A DNA stretch of 64,000 nt from Lytechinus pictus (taxonomy: Eukaryota; Echinodermata; Echinoidea; Temnopleuroida; Toxopneustidae). The stretch is from assembly GCF_037042905.1 (NCBI RefSeq), contig NC_087253.1, positions 20,725,001 through 20,789,000 on the forward strand, in the 5' to 3' direction. The stretch's first letter is position 1, and every line of letters begins with the position of its first letter. The notes under the pieces were generated by a model. The model ran no database searches. It had not been told where the DNA came from and was given only the letters and a program-made list of their open reading frames with translations. This document shows positions 57,376 to 64,000 of the stretch, piece after piece. Position numbers and translations under genes: made by a program.

Positions 57376-59682
57376 CCTCTCTGAGTCTCACCCTTGAAAG
57401 CTGTATCTTGTTTATTTTAAATCTGTTTATTTCTTGTATGTTCAATGATTTTATGACTTAATATTGTAAATCCTTTGTAAATATTGTGATCTTCTATGAT
57501 TTATTTTAACAAAAACTTATATTACAATAAACCTTGCTATCTCAACGTCTGGATGAGATCATATGTGTCACAAATCAATAAGAGTGACCTTAAAATAGGC
57601 TGAATCTATTCAGACCACTTTCCTCAAGTGAAGGGTTTGCATGTCAAACTACCCCCCCCCCCATAACCTGAGCACGCAATACTGGATATGAAGTGAATAA
57701 AAGGAAACAGAAGTGGAAGTCAATTAGCCAATACCATTTTACCTCGACAATAACAACCTGATGCTAAAATGACGATCACCTTGGGGGCACATCATACTCG
57801 TTCGCTACATTTTAATATCATCGGAGGAGCAGCTACATTCATTACATCTAACTTAGGTCTATTCAATGCCCAACATTCACATCTGAACAAAGTCGCCCCT
57901 GACACCCCCTAGACTAATTGGTATTGGTATGCCCAGGCCCCTGTTAGATTAAGGTCATGTTCTTGCACTCAAGAATCACAAAAACAGTTTTACATCATGG
58001 TTATTTATATCCTTTCACCTCGCAAGGAAATGGAGGGGAGAGACTACTCTCCAAGCCACAATTAGTGCTCCTAGCCTCCGACAACAGTCTGAACAGAAGG
58101 ATAATGAAACCTTGCTGTTTGGCATTGCAATTATTACCTTGCCATTATTGCCTAGCAATAATGGCCTGCAGCTGAGACACTCCTGAGTGAAAGTACTACT
58201 AGAAATGCAATTTTGCATGGCTCGTTAGTTTCCGTTCCTAAGCGAAATCTATCTTTCTTGCATCGAGGCCAATTCCGGGAAGATTACAAGGTGATGAATA
58301 AAAGGGGATTATATTTTTATAATTCGAACAATAGTTTTTCTATTTACAATTAACAATAAAGCTTTTAAAGTTCTCTGCAGGGGTATGAATTGATTCTATT
58401 TAATTCATTCATATGATAGTAAAGGATGTATCATGTTCAAGGAATCTAATCAATATCATGTTTTATCACTTCTTATAATTAATTGATTATCTCTGAATAA
58501 ATATTGCTTTACTGCATGATTGAGGGTGAAAGATTATGTTTGAATATAATGCAATAAATATCATGTTTTGCAATTTCTAATAATTATCAATCTTTTTAAT
58601 CTAATATACATTCGTCGGAAAAATTGAGTAAAATATAGGCCTATATCAGGCCCTTTATAATGTATGTTCATGATGAACCAAACAGAAGTGGGGATTGATT
58701 TGTGTATATAATTTTTTTTTCTTCATTTGTAATTTTGTATCTGTTAATGGTGATTTATTCAATAAATATTGAAAGATAAAAAAAACAATGTTTAAATTAT
58801 AGGAATGTATCCATGGGTAAAATGCTTAAAATGAATTATACAAACATTCAACATTTTCATAATAAAATGCTCCGGCCACAGCCGGCCGAGTATTATAGAT
58901 AAAATGTGGCATATATGTGTGGTGACCTTTCAGATCTAAGTGAGATTGTTTTTGCAAGATATATGTATAAACATGACCTTCAATGAATGTATACATGACA
59001 AGATGGTATGCAATAGTTAAAATATTGTCTTTCGTGTGGGCCTATTTCATGTCCTCATAGTAGTAGTACAAGTCTCCTCGCTAAACACCTGGCCTCGGCA
59101 TTGCAATGTTAAAGGTTCTACGAGCCTCACTCGGTACTACCACACCCCAAACAATGGAACTGATCAGGGAATCTCTTGACAACACACCCAGCAAGAGATG
59201 ATGAAAATAGTATCACCATGGAGGACAGTGTAGCTTCACCCACTTCACGAGCAGTTCCATGATATCATATTGCATACCATAAGATTTATGACCTAGCCAG
59301 AGCTCTGCAGATACTGAGATAGACATTTACCTGATAGTGATACTTAAAGTAAAGTGGCAATTTATGGCTCATATTTCACACGAAGATGGATCAGATCACT
59401 GGAAGGTCATCAATATATTTTTCATGGTATCACTATAATCGATATTATTTTACTAGAATGCTATTAACCAAGTTGAAAAGCATGTACATGTAGGCTAAGT
59501 CGAGAGCAAATTCCTTGTTTATGTATACTGCACTGATATCCTTTCCAGGTAAATGTAGTAAGTAGGACTGCAAAAAGGCACTAAGTCTAAGACTCACCTG
59601 AAAAAACATATAAAGAGAAAGAGAATATATGCCTTTCAGTAAACATGGAAGTTATTGAAAGTGTTAATCAAAAGAAAACTCA

Positions 59683-59850
59683 CCAAACTCAATCCCACCT
59701 TTTCCCAAAGCAATTGCTTATCCTCAAATAACAAATCCTGCTCAAACGAAGCAAAGATTTTAAGCCCAAAGTATTCCTTTTTCTGTGGCGGTGAAACCAA
59801 AACGGAGAGAGAGAAAAATGGGCGGTACTCCTTCACTGCTAACTGTTCTC
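59683..59850 (-). other. Weak candidate for a tetraspanin B non-coding first exon
   Basis: Coding exon 1 has an upstream acceptor, so a 5' UTR exon must exist above 50.93 kb. A donor-like TTTG|GTGAGT on the - strand (complement near 59677-59686) ends a fairly non-repetitive stretch. Another GTGAGT lies near 59593. Neither can be confirmed from sequence alone. Confidence 0.2.
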
Positions 59851-59910
59851 CAGCTTATGAGCTTTTTCAAAGGTCTGCGTACAAACAACACCCATTCCCC
59901 AAGCTCAATG

Positions 59911-59933
59911 CTGTGTGTGTGTGTGTGTGTGTG
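59911..59933 (+). repeat. (GT)n microsatellite
   Basis: Eleven GT units. Confidence 0.9.
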
Positions 59934-61017
59934 TACGTGCAGCACTTTGCATGGATATGACAGCGCTCTATGCCACACCCAAGCTACTGTCCTTTTCACT
60001 GATGCGAGAAAGTAATTGATAGTCTAGAAAATCAGCCCTGTTTTCAAGTTTAGCTCAGAATGACAGATTCAGAAGTAAAAAGAGGATATATTCATTTCAT
60101 TTACTTCTTACTAAAAGAATATTTATTATTATCTAAGAGAATAGCGTCGTCATTCTGACTGCATAATTTATGTAAATTTTGCCACAAATAATATTTTTAA
60201 ACGGCCCTGGTGAATTACTTTTAGCTTGAATTTCAATCAATTGGGACAGATTAAATTTGAATGAAATATTGATTATCCTTTTTCTATCTCAAACTGAGCT
60301 GGTCTAATAAGTTCAGCATAAGTTCTAACATAAATCAAGACATTTTTCCATCTTTTAAACAGAGATATATTAATTGACATATGTTTAACTTTCGATTTTT
60401 TGTCAAAACGAGGTTGAAGTAAAAGTAAAACAAATTGTAAAGAGAATATTGGAGAAGAGAAATCCACAAAAATCACCTTGCAAACAGGCTATGCTCAAAT
60501 TCACAATGTCGTCATTTGAAAAAATGCAATTATGAGTGATTCCTGGCATTTTCCATTTGACGTCAATATTACGTCATAACAAATAGCAAACAGGCAATGG
60601 CTCGAGGCTGTCTCGTATTTTGTTGTCTTTAGTTTTGACTGTAGGAGGTGAACGTAAAACCACTCTCATTCAGGAAATTTCATCAAGTGTGAAGGGAAGT
60701 TGCTTTGACCTTGTTTTTTATGTTGCCATGGAAATTGATAACGTTTTTCTGGTATCCTGTATAGATGTCTATGCTAAGCATTAGTTTGTGATTTGTTAAT
60801 ACTTGCTAAGTTGTGCATTTCAATGACATAATTTTTATGACCTGATTAGACCTTTATGCTTGCATTTGACAAATTTTCAAATTAACGTCTAGTAGATAGT
60901 AATATATTCATATTCAATCAATGCGATTTTACTTTATATCATTGCTTTTCTTTTTTTTTTCCTAACCTAACACGTGAATTTAATTTTGAGTTTTCGGGGA
61001 GGGGATTATTATGATCT

Positions 61018-61184
61018 TAATACCTCAGTCACATTTGCTCTATGGCGGCCGTACGGCGAGTTGAAAGCAGCCATTTTATTCATTTGTATTAAAACCACGT
61101 ATATGTAGCTAGTACAAAAATGTTAAAACGGCTGTTTTTTACTAGCCATACGCCTGCCGTCTAGCAAATATGTCTGAAGTATTA
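61018..61184. mobile_element. TAATACCTCGGTCA-family MITE, copy 3
   Basis: TTAATACCTCAGTCACATTTG at the left and its diverged complement at the right, with GGCGGCCGTACGGCGAG in the left arm. Confidence 0.8.
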
Positions 61185-61519
61185 TAAGGAACACCATTAC
61201 TTTGGGTGATATGAGCTCATATTCAAAAAGTAGTTTGTAAAACCATCAGTGTGTGATAATATTCATTCAAGATCATTCTAATCTCCTCCTTTTCAATCTT
61301 ATATATGGAAACAAGTGGAACGCCTCTGGCAGTCTCGCCTGCATTACGCAATTTAATATAGCAGCAGTGCTAACTTTGAAAACTACTATAAAATAATCAT
61401 TAACAAAAACATCATTCATATAATGACATAATACCACGTTCATTGACCATAAATGACATTTGAACAGAGACTTAAGACTGTCAACTACACCCATGTCCAC
61501 ATTTCATTCACTCTATCCA

Positions 61520-62335
61520 TAAACTTTCAAAGTTATGATGGCACTTCAACAATTACCCCAACATGGCCTAAGTTTATTGACCTTAACTGACCTTTGACTT
61601 GGTTTTGTGACCTGAAACTCAGAGGGGATGTTCAGTGATGCTTGATTACTCTTATGTCCAAGTTTTATGAACTAGATCCATAAACTTTCAGAATTAGGAT
61701 GGTAATTTAACATATACCCCCAACACGGCCAAAGTTCATTTACCTTAAATGACCATTGACCATGGTCATCAGGTCATGTGACCTGAAACTCGCACAGGAT
61801 ATTCAGTGGTACTTGATTAACCTAATGTCTAAGTTTCATGAACTAAATCCATAAATTTTCAAAGTTATGATGGTAATTCAACAAATACCCCCAACTTGGC
61901 CAAAGTTCATTGACCCTAAATGACCTTTGACCTTGGTCATGTGACCTGAAACTCAGGCAGGATGTTCACTAATACTTGATTAACCTAATGTCCAAGTTTC
62001 ATGGACTAGATCCATAAATTTTCTAAGTTATGATGTCATTTCAAAAACTTAACCTTCGGTTAAGATTTTGAAAATAATTTTCCCAACATGGTCTAAGTTC
62101 ATTGACCCTAAATGACCTTTGACCTTGGTTATGTGACCTGAAACTCAGGCAGGATGTTCAGTAATACTTGATTAAGCTTATGTCCAAGTTTCACGAACTA
62201 GGTCCATATACTTTCTAAGTTATGATGTCATTTCAAAAACTTAACCTTAGGTTAAGATTTGATGTTGACGCCGCCGCCGTCGCCGCCGTCAGAAAAGCGG
62301 CGCCTATAGTCTCGCTCTGCTATGCAGGCGAGACA
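61520..62335 (-). repeat. ~160-190 bp tandem array with DR1 motifs, opposite orientation to 6165-7170
   Basis: Four units share CCAAGTTTCATGAACTAG, CCATAAACTTTC and AATGACCTTTGACCTTGGTCA. Perfect TGACCTTTGACCT (DR1 on -) is at 61921 and 62113, with near matches at 61588 and 61750. The array ends in GACGCCGCCGCCGTCGCC and GTCTCGCTCTGC..GGCGAGAC, the mirror image of the start of the first array. Confidence 0.85.
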
Positions 62336-63009
62336 AAAATGAGATGGAATGAAAGGTAATCGATAAAGCCATCACAGAATATAATCTTTCACGATATTTA
62401 GTCATTTGACTGAATTAATAGAGAAACTAAGCAAAGATTGAAGAAGAGATAAGAGAAGGGGAAAGTTCAAAGACAGAGAAGAGAATATCAAAGTAAAGAA
62501 TAACAGAATTAATAGAGGAAGAGAAAATGAGAAGAAAAGAAATGAAATGAAGGACAATGAACAAAAAAGGAAAGAAGAAGAGAAAAGGGAAGCAGGAAAA
62601 AATGAAAGGGGAATAGGGAAGAAAGGAAAGAGAAGGGGAAAAAGGGAAATTGGAAGGTAAATATTAATATTTCAATCTATTCCCATTACATTTGCCCCCA
62701 TGGTGTATGTTAATAAAAGCATATGTGTTTTTTAGGAAAGAGGGCAAAAGATGAATCAAGTAAATCAGACTTAATACCAGCCCCCTCAAATATCTAATCC
62801 CCACCCCCCGCATCCAAATATGACAGTGCAAAGTATAGCACTGGAATAATGGAAAATTTCTGAGTGATTCATAATGATCATGATGACATGTAATATACTC
62901 TAATATATTCCAAAATGATCAGAGTCATTCAATGGAGTACTGAAGTGTCATCTTGTTGACTTTACACTTATGTTCCACTTTTACTGGGTAATTATATCAT
63001 CATGTTAAT
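62336..63009. other. Purine-rich intergenic DNA
   Basis: 62440-62650 is a long GAAAAG/AGAAGG purine tract. No gene is seen. Confidence 0.5.
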
Positions 63010-63390
63010 TTAATTTGCAATCTATTAAAGATAAATACCAGTTGTGGTAACTATCTCAAAATAAGTTCAAACAGAATCCAATAAAAAGACCACTCAAGTG
63101 TTTGTACATGTATGTATTTAGAAATATGTGCTAAATTGCTCGAGGAAAATGCGTAATTGCAGAGAAATGAGCAAAATAAGCACAGAATGGTATTTTTCTA
63201 AACAATAATAATACATAGTCCCACATATGCCTTTTTGTGTAAGTTATCATCAGAATTATGGGTTATCAGCAAAGATTTCATGATTTCACCAAGATGAGTT
63301 TATTTCAATGTACCAGAACTAGATCTATGATCATATTGTGGCATTTAACCTTGATTTTAACGACTTTCTAATGAAATAATTAACTACTGT
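63010..63390 (+). repeat. Dispersed CCAGAACTAGATCTATGAT family, copy 4
   Basis: GCAGAGAAATGAGCAAAATAAG, GTCCCACATATGCCTTTTTG and CCAGAACTAGATCTATGAT are nearly identical to 9655-9935. Confidence 0.75.
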
Positions 63391-64000
63391 TTTCTTTTAC
63401 CTTTAAGGTATATCATCAAAATGATAAAAGTCATAGTCACTTAAGAACTGAAGTGTCATCTTGTTGACTTCCACTCATGTTCCACTTTTACTGTGCAATC
63501 ACATCCTTGCCGCGTTTAGAGTCATATTACTACATAAACCAAAATTCTTATGAAAAGTGTAGACAGACATACTGAAACTACTGAAAATGTATCAGAAAAG
63601 TCTGATACAAAAAGCTTTTCAATTCAAAACTGATAAAGCAAATCAAATCAAGGCAACTGGGCCTACAGTACAATGTAGAATGATTGGAAAGAGGGGGGGG
63701 GGGGTGAAGGTACGAGTTATAAAATATAATAACTGGAAATGTTGAAAAGTTTTCAAAAATAAATAATATATAAAACTGAAATTAATTCCTCTTGAGCTCA
63801 ATACAATACAATGTGGAGTGAATAGAAGTAGGGAAAATAAACAAAAAAAAAAATAAATAAATAAAAAAAAATCTTGGTTTGATTGGGGGGGGGGCTTGGC
63901 TTATCAATTATCATGCTATATTACTTTCATCTCATACATTCATTTAATAATGATCTATCAAAAATAAACAATAACAAAATAAATTGGTGATTCAGTGAAT
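63391..64000. other. AT-rich end of window
   Basis: Contains a poly(G) run near 63691 and an (AAAT)n-like stretch near 63842. No gene is seen. Confidence 0.5.

Larger units (their letters stand above)
57376..61017. other. Upstream or intergenic DNA, no gene supported
   Basis: Mostly AT-rich unique sequence with a (GT)n tract at 59911-59933. Possible 5' exons of tetraspanin B could lie here, but no protein-coding exon is convincing. Confidence 0.45.

Overview
The window looks like animal nuclear DNA, most likely from a marine deuterostome, and a sea urchin or other echinoderm is my best guess. The protein-coding content is a few short exons with GT-AG splice sites, spread through AT-rich, repeat-packed introns and intergenic DNA. 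Fold-back (MITE-like) elements, tRNA-derived SINEs, 5'-truncated LINEs, minisatellites and unusually many long poly(C)/poly(G) tracts fill the rest. The taxon call is inference from gene structure and repeat style. No prokaryotic operon, rRNA gene, functional tRNA or CRISPR array was seen.

Three real genes can be supported. (1) On the + strand at 7.37-8.97 kb are the two 3' exons of a Ly6/uPAR three-finger-domain gene with a GPI-anchor-like C-terminus. Its signal-peptide exon was not found. (2) On the - strand at 17.36-22.17 kb is a complete six-exon tetraspanin of 242 aa (here tetraspanin A), with a probable non-coding first exon near 27.3 kb. (3) On the - strand at 36.94-50.89 kb is a second tetraspanin (tetraspanin B, 234-238 aa). 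It shares intron positions with A and has three candidate alternative last exons, each coding a different end of TM4 and cytoplasmic tail. A and B are in the same orientation, have all-phase-0 introns and identical exon 2 (64 codons) and exon 5 (28 codons) lengths, so they are probably an old tandem duplication.

The most unusual structure is inside tetraspanin B. The introns following exons 2, 3 and 4 each begin with, or contain, a decaying tandem array that abuts the 5' splice site. After exon 3 the array clearly includes copies of the exon's own 3' end plus its splice donor, with a 128 bp period.

Layout: 0-7.2 kb holds dispersed repeats, a GCGAGCGCGAAGCGCGAGC array and an array of nuclear-receptor-like DR1 sites. 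7.3-9.0 kb is the Ly6 gene, with a large asymmetric inverted repeat in its intron. 9-17 kb is fold-back elements and a 94 bp satellite. 17-27.4 kb is tetraspanin A with nested MITE/SINE insertions. 24-26.3 kb carries three fold-back elements in a row. 27.6-35 kb is LINE remnants, (CAT)n tracts and a duplicated block, one copy of which is interrupted by a LINE. 35-51 kb is tetraspanin B. 51-64 kb is upstream or intergenic DNA with a higher-order minisatellite, more MITEs and a second DR1 array in the opposite orientation.
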